DNA of 64,000 nt from Fusarium oxysporum f. sp. lycopersici 4287 (Eukaryota > Ascomycota > Sordariomycetes > Hypocreales > Nectriaceae), in NCBI RefSeq assembly GCF_000149955.1, contig NC_031000.1, positions 1,439,163 to 1,503,162 on the forward strand, in the 5' to 3' direction. Both the position numbers and the translations under genes were made by a program. This document shows, piece by piece, positions 19,214 to 30,033 of the stretch. A model generated the notes under the pieces. The model worked only from the letters and a program-made list of their open reading frames with translations. It searched no databases and was not told the origin of the DNA. How positions within the stretch are numbered: position 1 is the stretch's first letter; each line of letters starts with the position of its first letter.

Positions 19214-21165
19214 ATGGCTCATATCGCTGAATACATCGTCAGTATTGATGTTGACCATATAACAAGGCCACCCTCTCAGTCCTCAAATGACTTAGTATGA
19301 ACGCAACTCCCTCGACACTTTAAGTCTTTCGTTTAGCCCAGGCTTACCAATCCTGTCTCTTCAGAATCAGCTTCATCCAGAGAAGCCATTTACTTGGGGA
19401 GTGCGACAGCCCGACCCACCGCGGAAATACCAGTTCTTCCCCAAGGAGACGAGGTTGCCGGTCCTTAACAGCAGGACTAAAGGCGTGGACGTCGAGAAGG
19501 CTATTTCTACACCTTCGCTGCCAACGGGTGATAGGATAGACAAGCTCGCGCTAGCTCCCAGTGGCCTCACAAAGAGGCTCAACCAGTATATTTTGGTCCG
19601 ACAGCGCAAAATCAGTGTACCAGAGCTTGGGCCTATGACAGCAGTTCAAGAACTTGCCATTGATTCCCGTATGTGATCCAAGACTAGCATTTGACTTGAT
19701 CTTGTGAACTGACTGAATACCAGCGGCTATTCCTGGACGCCCGACGCCCTCACACGCGCGCTCCACTAGTGTCCCTAATAATTCGTTCGGAGAGTACCAG
19801 CTTACGGACACTTTCCTTTACATCTCCAGCGATGATAAAGGTTCCCAGTCTCAGTCTCTCGGCAAGGAGGCTCCTCAAACATGCTCTCAAGGCATAGCCA
19901 CCGTCTCGCCGAAGTGCCTTGACCCCCCGGTCAATCCCAAGTCTGATGTACCATTACCCTTACTCCAGCGCCTGCAATCCCTCAACTACTTCACTACTAG
20001 GAATGAATCCCCTAGACATGGCCGCATCAATGGATCCCCTCAAAGCCGCACGGCCTCCATACCCAAGTCTTCTATGCCCGATCTCACGGCACCTAAGTCA
20101 GCATCGATCAATGCCACGTCCTGCGGCACGCCGGCTACTCCTGTTTTAGCACCACTAATGGAGCCTAATGCCGCATATCTTAACCTACGGAATGGAAGTT
20201 ACACTCCTCCCACCATCACGACGGAAGTAGGTAATGCCTCCCGAGGCCACCGAAGGGGTGACTTGGAATCATCGGGGACTATGGGCAGAGGCCTACCGAG
20301 GGAGGGATCTGGCTTAGGTACCAACAACGATCCATTCGTCCAGAGACCAGAGTCGAGGAGAGGCAAGAGCTTGGAGCAAAAGGCCTTTGAACCGTTGCCT
20401 ATTGGTCTGAAGCAAGCCGATGCCTTTGAGCAACTCGAGCAGTCTGAACTTACTTTACTTCAAAAGAAAGCGTTCGACCAGGTAAGACGATTTGATATTC
20501 TTAAGTCAGCGGATGTCGAGACGCTTTCTAAGGTCAGTCATATAGTCAGTATTGCCAGCGGAACCCGACTAATAATTATACAGGAACTCCGTCACTTGGA
20601 TGAGAGGATTGAATACTTGCGTCATACCTACAATGCTCTCCGCATAGGCCGCCGGAACCTCCACTCACGCATTTGCCAGTACCTGCGCTCTTCTAGTATC
20701 GCCAAGTTCAGCCATGAGTTGTTGCTGAAACAGGAGGAAGTACTTGCGAGTCTGGATGCCTCTATTGATGACTGGGTGATGAAGCTGGAACAGGCAGAGA
20801 ACCGACAAACCCGCGTTCATCAGAAGCTTCTCGAGCATATTGCTGCAGCTGCGTGCCTACCTGTTGGCGGATTGACCACTACACCGGAGCCACAACAGAC
20901 CAACACTCCTGCTTCTAGCACCGGTGACATATCGACTCCTTTGCGAAGCCCCTCCAAGGAAATATTCGCATCCGCTCGTCCCTTGAGCACCTCACCCTCG
21001 CCTCAACGCGCCGTAGCTCGGGTTCTCAGCACCGTCGCGGAGCAGTCTATTATCGGAAAGATAGCAAGACGAGAACCTGAGCAGCATGTGACAAGGACTG
21101 CATCTCCGAATCGAGCCGATGTGGAGATCATCTGCATCTATGCTGGTGATAATTTGTATGTTTGA
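19214..21165 (+). CDS. Uds1 (up-regulated during septation) domain protein
   Basis: Four exons give 591 residues: 19214-19294, 19365-19668, 19724-20532 and 20584-21165. The introns are GTATGA..CAG (70 nt), GTATGT..CAG (55 nt) and GTCAGT..CAG (51 nt, in frame). The start is the ATG in CACAATGGC. The N-terminus includes KPFTWGVRQPDPPRKYQFF; the middle is Ser/Pro-rich and disordered. Residues about 370-510 form the Uds1 domain: LTLLQKKAFDQVRRFDIL, DVETLSKELRHLDERIEYLR, GRRNLHSRICQYLR, LLLKQEEVLASLDASIDDWV and KLEQAENRQTRVHQKLLEH, a predicted coiled coil. The family is a Pezizomycotina protein linked to septum formation; its biochemical role is unknown. The stop follows DVEIICIYAGDNLYV, where I would expect relatives to run on, so a premature stop or missed 3' exon is possible. 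Confidence 0.85.
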
Positions 21166-21499
21166 CGAAAGGATATCCTGATGCCAGGGCCGTCTCTCCT
21201 CTAGCGTTACCACCAACAACCCAGAAAAATGAGCCTATTGAGGGCGCCATCTCCCTTCTCTCAAATTTCGTCTAATATGATCTGTAGAAACTGGACAGCG
21301 TCCATCTTTGTCCTTAATCATATGCAATAGATGAGTTGGAAGTTATCGGGAGCGAAGTTGGTGCATGTGTTGCTGCCCACTGCAAGACGATGTATCCTGA
21401 ATCAAGTCTTCTTTCCTCAACAACAGGCCCGTGCATCAGGCATTTTTATTTCGGCTCGATTGGTGGCGGGGCTAAGCAACTCAGTCTCTAGACGCCACA
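21166..21499. other. Spacer after the Uds1 gene
   Basis: About 330 bases. It may hold the gene's 3' untranslated region or a lost 3' exon. A short plus-strand frame from 21331 runs into the Fot1-type relic and shows no domain. Confidence 0.3.
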
Positions 21500-21840
21500 C
21501 CGGAGGGCAAAAAGAACAAGTCTCTAACTAGGTGGAATACTTTCTATTTAAGCAGGGCAATATATGATATCTCAGAACTGTATAAAGAAGAAGATCGAGA
21601 AGGAAATAGGCAGCAATGGTAGTTAGCCTAGGGTGGACTAAGCAAGTAAATAAAATTACAGGAGGTGCGGCAAGCCTAAATATAGTTTGCGGATATCTAA
21701 GAGGGAGTTATAATTTATATAAATAATCCTAAGTAGTATTTTAGAATTAGAGATATTATAGTTATGTAATTAATATTGACTGAGATGGGGTGTTAGAAAT
21801 TCCGCCGTTCGTTTATCTCCTCAGTTGTCATCTCCTCAGT
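21500..21840 (+). mobile_element. C-terminal stub of a second Fot1-type relic
   Basis: Aligns by eye with the last 350 bases of the relic ending at 18226. Shared stretches are GGCAAAAAGAACAAG, AAGATCGAGAAGGAAATAG, a worn zinc knuckle (RRCGKPKYSLRISKRE), and the AT-rich end through TTCCGCCGTTCGTTTATCTCC. Differences are mostly C-to-T and G-to-A, giving a very AT-rich sequence, as RIP would. The terminal ACGT is not clear, so the 3' boundary is approximate. Confidence 0.65.
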
Positions 21841-24538
21841 GCCCACAAGCCTCAATCTGTTGAACAGGTGTTTGCCACGCGCAAGCAGGGGTCATCTAAG
21901 ATTGCGCACGTAAACCGTAAAGCCTCCAAGGGGCAGAATTTGAACACAACATAACATGAATACACGAATCTGCGTTAATGGATCGAATACACGTAATGTC
22001 TGACAAGAATGTTCAATGAGGTCTACTAGACATTGTTGTCAGATAAATATGCGAAAAATTTCCACTCTTATCTTTACGCCAACGGGTATAGCTATATCTT
22101 TAGTTAGAAGAAAACACTAGGGCAAGGTAGCTTAGATAGTTAATACTAACCCTATCCTAACCCTAAGCGGGGTTTGTTTCTCGGCCACCCTATTCTCCTC
22201 TTACCCAGAAAATAACAAAGGGGCAAGCTTCTCATTGAAGGTGTCAAAGTTTTCACGAGCCCTAAAACGGTCCGGGCTGGGGCGAAGCATGGGGAAGACA
22301 TGGAACCAGCTAAAGGTTGCCTACCCGCCTAAATTAGTACGGTGCATTCTCTTCACAACTAAGCCCTACTAGTAAAGACAGGGTTGAAGTTTACATGTGA
22401 CCAATGTCATGAGAGAGCGACCAAACTAGCGAGGGTTAAGTGCACAAGGATTTCCCATTTAGGAAATGCTCCCAGCAGGCATATTTCCAAACCATGACAC
22501 GCTAGTGGCGATATTGTGATCGACGGTTTGGCAGCTATATACCTAGCGTGCAACGCTTGGCACGCCCCGCAGTTCTTATCGAGGCTCGCGCCTTGTTTCC
22601 CCTCTCCAGGGACGGATACCTAAGATGACAACACATAGCAAAGCCTATACTGTGGAGGCTGAGAAGGGAGAGAAACAACTTGGTTGCGAGTCGCAACGGG
22701 GGAGGAAAGAAAAAAAAAGTAGCGGCGTGAAAAAATGACGAGCTGAAGATAAGGATAACCTCAACTTGAGTGAGCTACGGTACCGTTATCACGATCTCGC
22801 AGCGGGAGCCGCTCCCGCTAACAACGGGAAGCGTTGGCATGACGCCAGAACAGACGCCATGCAATTATCACAACATGCGGCTTCTTGTTCGTTTGTGTAC
22901 CAACATTGCCCCAATCTCCATAATAATCATTACAGCTTCATCGTCATGAGCCCCCCCGGGGGGGGGGGGGGAGGTTCAAGCATTTCAGCAAGTCACGGCG
23001 CGCAGATCATAGACTCTTGGGTGCACCATCGTTTCCGCTTCGGCCCAGGGCGGAGTTGCATTGCCCCAGAAGCCAGGATCAGGATCGCTGATCGTCTACC
23101 TTACCTTAGAGAGTTGCTAATCTGAGGAACACCCTCCAGGCTCTGGGCAATCTCCCGACGGCATGGTAAACTGCGGCGGCTGTCTCCAGCGAGTTCCACA
23201 AATAACTTCATCCCATCAATTGTCGGAAGGCTCCGCGAAGTAACTTGCCCCATGTTATAAAACTACATGCTGCAGGGTTTTTTAAGCAGCGATAGCATGT
23301 CTATCAGTTATGATCTTATCGTTAGACGACGTGCAGGTCGAGCGAAAATCGGTGCTAAAAGAGGCATAACTAGCCTAATGGTGTGACTTTAATTGGATTA
23401 AATCCCTCTGAGAGTGACCGCGTCGGAGCCTTTCGACGATTGACGGGATACTGGCATCTTTTTCCTTGTTAGAGATCGTGCAGAGATATCATGCTCCTCA
23501 TGGACTCTCTTCTGTCCTTGCTCTTGCTCGCTTGGTTGTGTGTCTCGCAAGCCGAGGCTCACTCTGGGGGCTTTGGCCGTGGGTCAAGTCCTGACATCTT
23601 GAGGACCAACGCTCCTCAGACAGTGGCCTCTCCCGTCTTTCCCTAGTCTAAGTCAGTACTGGTCTCCCCGCTCTCAGCTCCCAGCTTCCTTGTCCACTTT
23701 TCCACACCGGGAAGGCAGAGAAAAGAAAAGGCGTGAAAACGCCCTCCGTCCAAAGTTACGAGTCCTGATCCCAGGTTCGCGGTCCACGTCACGCAAGACT
23801 GCATGTTCTAAGCTTGGGGATCTTCTTTCATCACACATGTGCCTGCTTTGTCGCCTTCTAGTCAATAGTAGGTCAAATTCCGCTTCGGTAGATGCACAAA
23901 ATCCTAGCTCTCTGATCGGAGTTTTTCTAATGTCCCGACTGGAGGCACTCGACAGAGTTAGCGAGATGACAAAGCATGTTAGCAGCTTGCCGACACGAGT
24001 CGAAGCATCCCATCCATTGTACGAATTCATGGCTTGGTTCAGCGCCCGCATTTTGATCCACGAAGCCTGCCCAGCCCCCTCTCCCCCGGTCGCCGTGCCT
24101 CCATTGGCTAAAGCCCCGGACCAAAAACACAGATCGCACCTGTAATCAATTCCGACGAGCCCCCGATTGAGCGCCGAGTATCGCTAACATCCCCCTGTCC
24201 GCATCTGTTAGTGCTTACTGCCTGTCTCAGAACAAGCACTAGAGGCCATCTCGACTACATTGGGGTAAACGTAGAGGCCCCGACTGCAACTGTCCAATGG
24301 ACACATCCAGCTCAGGTCAGCTCGGACTCAGGGGAGTGTGGTGGGGCCGATGAGGTAAACTCTAACCAGGAGCAATGCGCAGCTGCCGCTGGGACCCGGT
24401 TTCTGGTAGAGCATGTCGGTGTCAGTTAAGAACCTGCAGTGCCGTGCCAATTCCACTCACGTCAAGCAAAGATCCTCGCTTCACCCAGCGCGGCGGTAGC
24501 AACTGACAGTTGCTCCTCCACGGGTTCCCTTGCCTACA
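21841..24538. other. Gene-poor region upstream of the MHYT gene
   Basis: About 2.7 kb. It contains a short TAACCC-like stretch (22144-22163), a run of Gs at about 22951-22972, and two antisense-overlapping frames at 23674-24145 (151 residues plus, 125 minus) with no recognisable domain. The stretch from about 23.5 kb is pyrimidine-rich and probably includes promoter and leader of the MHYT gene, possibly with upstream short frames. No transposon ends were recognised. Confidence 0.35.
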
Positions 24539-27444
24539 ATGACCGCTCAAAACTTGCTTCGCGAGTATCAGGGCCATATTGTGCCTCAGAGCTACAATGC
24601 CGGCTTCGTCGCCCTCAGCTTCGTTGTTAGCTTGGTTGGTGCTGGCTCGACGCTCGAACTCATCAACAGACGAACCGGCCTCCGGGGTCTCTACAATCAG
24701 TATGCTTCTCCGTCGGCCGTCTCAAACCTGACTCTTATTATTAGACTTGATTGTTGACTGAAACAGTTTACTACTCATGAGCTCCGCCGTTACGATGGGT
24801 GGAGTGTCCATCTGGTGCATGGTATGTACTTGCTCGCCTTACACCGGATTCCTTACATACACTTACTAGGTCCTTCAACATGCAGCACTTCATCGGTAAC
24901 CGAGCCATCGATCTCGCCGACGGAGAACCAGATATGCAGGTGGCATACTCGAGCGGATTCACTGCCGTATCCTTCTTTGTCCCCATCCTGGTGCTTCTAG
25001 CTGCCTTCGTCGCCGTCGGTACTAACAACTCCGTGTCCTGGTGGAGGCTGATCACCGGAGGAGTTCTTTGCGGCACTGCCGTCTGCGGAATGCATTATCT
25101 TGGTAATGCTTCCATTGATAACTATACATGCGTCTATCGACCAGCATATGTCGTCAGTTCCGCAATTATCGCCATTGTTGCCAGCAATGTGGCCCTGGCG
25201 ATGTTCTTCGTCTTTAGAGCTATGTGGGCTAATTCATGGTGGAAGCGAGTCATTTCGGCCGTAGTGCTCGCCGGCGCTGTATCTGGGATGCACTGGTGTG
25301 CTGCTGTAGGAACTCATTATCGACTTGTCAAGATTAAGCCTGAGGGCAATGAGCCGTCGAGAAGTGCTACTGTAGTTGTGGTCATCTGCTTGGTGAGATC
25401 ATGGACTCCTGTCAGCATGTATGTAAACCCCGCGCGTCGCTAACCTGCAACAGTCACTCAGTGCTTGTTTCATCATTGCCATCTCAGCCATCCTCAGAGC
25501 GAGAAACATGAGGCGATCTGCCCTCCGCGCCCAGCAGATCACTCTTGGAGCCGCCATCTTCGACAAGGCAGGGAGGATCCTCGTTGACCCGGATGGACTC
25601 ATTCCTAGCACAGTAGTGACTGACTCCTTCTTGGAAAAGGTGAGTGACCACTACCTGAAGCTCCGATGACTGCAGACTGACCGAGGCAGAATACCAAGGA
25701 AGGTTTCAATATTGGCCACCCGCTTTTCCACTGGATGTTTCTAGCATCCAGGAACTGGGGTATGATCTCGAGTCTAGTCGGAGGCATGAGACAGCATGTA
25801 TCGCAGCTGCCGCACTCACGCACGCATAAAGACGGACGACGTGGCATTCAGCTCGTAAGCGACCACGGCGAGATGATTGAAAGTTACGACATGATCTTCC
25901 GGGAACTCTTTTGTCTCGCTGCAGCGGCGCTTGCTGACCGGCTCAGAAATGACCTCACGTCAATCGGAGTGTTGTGGGACGAGATTTTGCCAACAGGTGC
26001 GAACGTCAGACGGCCGCGGGCTCAACAGCAAAAACCTGACCGGGGGGGATTTGTGCCGGAGGCTATCGAGACCGGTGACGATAAACATGACAGCCTCAAC
26101 ATGGCAGAGAAGGGAATCAACGTCCGACAGCAGGACTACGGGCGTGGATCGCTGATGTTCTTGATCAGCCATACCGATTCGGAACGTGACGCCGAACGAT
26201 TTGTGTCAGCCGGCTATCGATTTGCCGAGCTGCATCAGGTCAGCGAAATCATCAGGTCGAGCATGCATATCAAGAGCCACGAGTTCGAGACAAAACTACG
26301 GGATATGTCAACCTACACAAGCGATCAGAACCATCTGCTCCCTGGCGTTCATCTAGGCTTCTTTGCAATACGAGCCCGAGTCAGTTCGGGGTTCGAGGTC
26401 CTCGCACGAAAGGGTACCCGAAATCTGCTCCCATCCATGGCTCTTCCATTCAATGCGCTCGAGGATTGGCAGGTCCATTTCCTTATGCAGTTTACCAATA
26501 TGTCGGTCTCCAGGATCCTCCAGAGCTTCAAAGACGGCAATGCATCCCAGCGAACCACTCGGGAGGCTGAGTTTGCGGGCCAGCTCTCAGATACTATCAA
26601 GGCTCTGCGAGAGTGGACGCAAGAACCCCTTTTCGAAGACGCCGTTCTCACATCGAGTATAGTCCGCGTGCCTTGCCGAGGCGATGGAGGGCGGTCGGAA
26701 GCAACCATGATCGCGATGCGGCTGGTGGTCCCCATCCATTCGGTGCTGACCAGCCCCAACTGCGAGTTTGTTCCTCTTAGCTTCTTCAAGATGCGACAGG
26801 TGTTGCCACAGTTCAACCAAGATTTCACGCAAGGCGTTCATGTGGAATTCGGACATATTCCTAAGACGATAGATCGTCGCGAAGGATTCCAGGACAGCAC
26901 CATTGGGCTTTCATCCAAAATGTGGCCATTCGGACGATCCGATACCTTAGTAGGGGCGCGACGAAAAGCAAAATCCGTGTCCGCCGCACTCAGTGGCAGG
27001 CGGCTTCCATCACCTGACTCAGCACGATCAATGTCAAACTCAACCATCAATCTCTGCCCGCCTGGAAGCGTCAACCGGACGAGGTCGCTTGATTCGACAG
27101 ATGATTCAGGGGCGTACCCGGCACAGGACGAGCTACCACAAGCAACGCCGTCATATGGTGGCATCATGGTGTTCCAGGAAATCACCATTGATGTAGAGGA
27201 AGGGAAGGAGACAGTAAGGGCGCAGAACAACGGTACCGAAACTTCGAATACGGTCGTCCTGGAGAAGACAAACTCGAAGTCGTGGCCGGGAGCTGGCATC
27301 GAGTTGCAGACCATGGGCCATTTTGGAACCAACGTGCAGGCTGGAGCCCGAGTGTCTAAGGACATTGAGGCTCACAGAGGCACGTCAAGTCATGTTGCTT
27401 CGTTCATTGATGTCTTGTTTTCCGAGACAGTGGAGAGTCGCTGA
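24539..27444 (+). CDS. MHYT-domain integral membrane protein
   Basis: Five exons (24539-24699, 24767-24821, 24886-25392, 25454-25639, 25690-27444) join to 887 residues. The decisive splice is the second intron: using the AG at 24884-24885 gives WCMHFIGNRAI and so restores the first MHYT motif. The other two motifs are MHYLGN at about residue 141 and MHWCAA at about 207. Seven hydrophobic helices fill the first about 260 residues, starting with FVALSFVVSLVGAGSTLEL. MHYT domains are proposed metal-binding (copper) sensor modules for O2, CO or NO, in the membrane. The long C-terminal part (from exon 5: FNIGHPLFHWMFLASRNWGMI, a Ser-rich segment near residues 700-780) is cytoplasmic and specific to filamentous fungi. 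The ligand is not known. The frame is intact, with conserved intron ends, so this appears to be a functional gene. Confidence 0.9.
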
Positions 27445-28451
27445 GGCGGACCACGTGGTTAGACTGGGCTTATAGGCCACTCTTCTTCCGCCGTCCCCCC
27501 TCCTACCTTTGGCGCAGATGGCACCTTCATGCTGCCACGTTTCCCTCGCGTCAGGTCGCGCGACGAACAATTAAACAAACTTTGAGGCAGCTCCCACTCC
27601 GGTATTCAGGAGTATGATGTGCTCATTATTGGAAGAAGTGATACTGGTGCCTACATCGCTCTTCATGCTGCCACTCGCGGCCTCAAGGTTGCTGTTGTCG
27701 GGCGCAACGACTTCAGCAGCAGCACCAGACAGCACCCCATCTGAGCTCCTGGCTGCCCATAACGCTACCTTTGACAAGTGATATTCCAAGCCGGTATTTT
27801 GAATGATGATGCTTATCTTTTGGTGGTCAAGGATACGTATAAGAAAAGGAAGGTAAGGAATTTGGACAATGATCGGCAGAGGGAGATGGCCACCAGGTGC
27901 CATGTTGTGGCACGCACAGCGGAGGGTCACATAAGAGAGGGTTAAAAGAGCCTTGATTCTATGCTAAAAGGGGGTTGGCAGTGCTCCTTATATACCAATA
28001 GAGCGTTGATCCATAGGTGGCCAAGCGAACCAATCGGGCCAAACCCACCTTTTGACACATGTGGGTAAGCCTGTGATCCAGATGGAGGGAGAGAATGGGG
28101 GCTTACGGCGCGTATATTTGGTTCTTCGCTTGTCGCGGTGTGGATGTTGAGAGGGAGACTCGAGTGACGAGCTGAGTCGACGGCTTGGCTGGTGACGCCT
28201 TGTTACACATGTTGAGACCGTGTGACTAACGTGGTCCGATCTGCTAGTGGCTGGGATGTGGATACTATGTAAGGAGCTGTGCTCCTCGGATATATGAACT
28301 TAGAACTAACAACACCACAATCAACCCCGTTTTTGTTTCGTCAAAGCCATCTTCTGCTTGGCATTGTCGACATCCATGTCGAAACTAGGAGGAGTGATGA
28401 GGTTGGTCACATCAGCATCCGTGAGAGGCTAGGGCTGGTGGGAAGAATACG
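27445..28451. other. Spacer holding a dehydrogenase fragment
   Basis: After the MHYT stop there is a short GC-rich 3' flank, the FAD-dehydrogenase fragment (listed separately) and about 650 bases without recognisable content. A plus-strand frame at 28279-28551 runs into pogo relic sequence and is not a gene. Confidence 0.4.
27607..27776 (+). pseudogene. Fragment of mitochondrial FAD-dependent glycerol-3-phosphate dehydrogenase
   Basis: Translates as QEYDVLIIGRSDTGAYIALH then [20 protein letters not shown]. This matches the FAD-binding N-terminus of Gut2-type glycerol-3-phosphate dehydrogenase, where relatives have [35 protein letters not shown]. The dinucleotide-binding glycines are damaged (GRSDTG for GGGATG). 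A TGA follows at 27742-27744, and the next codons still resemble HGGVRYL before similarity is lost. No upstream or downstream exon is visible. It is an isolated relic, probably from an old duplication. Confidence 0.72.
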
Positions 28452-29442
28452 GCGGCATACAAAGCGTGATAATATTGTTCCCGTCGCAATATCTCTCAAA
28501 TTCGATAGATTGGTGGCTTCCATGTCAGGATTAGACGACGTTAGGGACTAATTGTTTGGTTGGTTGTATATTGGTCAAAGTACTTTAGCCACTCGAGACC
28601 CGTCTCGTTATCAGTCCAGCCATTTATAGCCCAATCGACCGGGAGGTTGCTTTCTTGGTACCAATTGGCAAGGTGATATTGACCTGCAACCACAATAAGC
28701 GGCTAGACCGCCTAGCCTTCTGCATTGATCGCTCAGATGACTATAACCTACTACTAATTTCCAGGCTAAACTAATTTTGGCTTTCCACGCCTCTCGGCCC
28801 GTGTGATAACTATACCGCTTGAGACCTTACCGTTATAAAGCCGGTCTCATCAAAGTTATAGATATCATCTGATCGGATACCATACTTCGCGATTATGTTC
28901 TGTACGAGCCTAATCCAGTGGCGAATAATAGTGGGATCCTCACATTTGGCCCTCTGATAGTCATACCTCCGCTGGAAATGCGTGCTAAGGTCTGGTTGCC
29001 GCCTGATGAAATTGATAGCCCAGGGCTTGCCGACAGGCGATGCATCGCGATCAGCAAGCAGTCGCTTCGTCATTTCTTCAACATCACGCAATCGCGGAGA
29101 AAATCCTTGTGAGTCTAGCTTAAGAATATACTGAACTATGATCTGTTCTTCTAGATCTGATAGTCTGCGTGCGTTTGAGATAGTATCGAGACAAGCAGTA
29201 ATGCCATCCAGACGTCGATAAAGAGTAGTATATGAGATCTGGTAGAGCTTTACGGCGCGCGGTGGAGACTTAATTTTGGGTCAATTTGATAGGTATGAGG
29301 CGCAAGAAGTATTTGAGACTCTTTATTAGATTGTGACATATTAGGTGGCTAATAATCAATTGATTAGATAGTTGGATGTAAGGTTGAGAGATTTTTGATC
29401 CGCTCACTTGACTGATTCACCCACTTATCATTTATGATACGT
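28452..29442 (-). mobile_element. Pogo relic, N-terminal half of transposase
   Basis: Minus-strand sequence follows the pogo transposase from its terminal repeat inward. The end reads ACGTATCATAAATGATAAG and is followed by TA at 29443-29444. A long open stretch (28810-29091) reads MRDVEEMTKRLLADRDASPV then RRYDYQRAKCEDPTII and IYNFDETGFI (first catalytic Asp). Further pieces correspond to the segments around the LANW and NGWT motifs, down to about 28452, where it breaks off near the ITLCMP motif. The C-terminal third and left end are missing. Stops and indels make it non-coding. Confidence 0.8.
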
Positions 29443-30033
29443 TATGCGATATTTGATCAAAAACGGCACTAAGTATATCAAAAATGTTTTCGAATTATTC
29501 AGAAAAGCCGTGTTGTTTGTTATCAGGATGCCTGTTTTTGTCCACAGAAGCAATATGGTCACAGATCCCTCGCGTAAAACTTCCGTAGATGCCTTCTTCC
29601 CGTGTCGGCCACCATGAAGCCTCACCTGAATTATACGTGCAGCAACCCTTGCGAATTGTCTTTAGAATGACTCCAGGTATTGTCGATTGTATACTAGATG
29701 TCACAGACAACGGCATCTCGGAAATCGAGCGGCCCAGAAACGGGGCTTCCCTCAAACGACTCTTTCTGACAGATTAAGAGGCATGCCGTCCCGAACTGCA
29801 GTCACTCAGACAAAGGGGCTATCGATGGTGGCGACGGTGGTACCAATAGCTCCATCGTCGTCATCCTGTATACTAATAAGCGCTCACCCAAAGAAAAGAC
29901 AAAGGCGTTCTAAAAGATCCTTTCCTAGCCAACAACAATTATAAAGCTATTGTGTCCAACCTCAAAGATTACTGCAAGAGACGCGACCCTTTCGCCGCCA
30001 AAGACACAGTCCACAAATCTGCCGTGACAGATT
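29443..30033. other. Spacer, nothing recognised
   Basis: About 590 bases between the pogo relic and the 3' end of the histidine kinase gene. Short overlapping frames only. Confidence 0.35.

Noticed and set aside
22140..22165. TAACCC-like words resembling telomere repeats
   Set aside because: Only about two imperfect units occur; no array and no subtelomeric structure.
22951..22972. Run of Gs (also 54910-54919)
   Set aside because: A homopolymer only; no surrounding G-tracts in the pattern of a regulatory G-quadruplex.
23674..24145. Two overlapping frames on opposite strands before the MHYT gene
   Set aside because: No domain in either; the position fits promoter and leader.
13910..28475. 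Two pogo relics ending near the same ITLCMP motif (13.92 kb and 28.46 kb), suggesting a common deletion point
   Set aside because: The exact junction bases differ, so a shared event is not shown.
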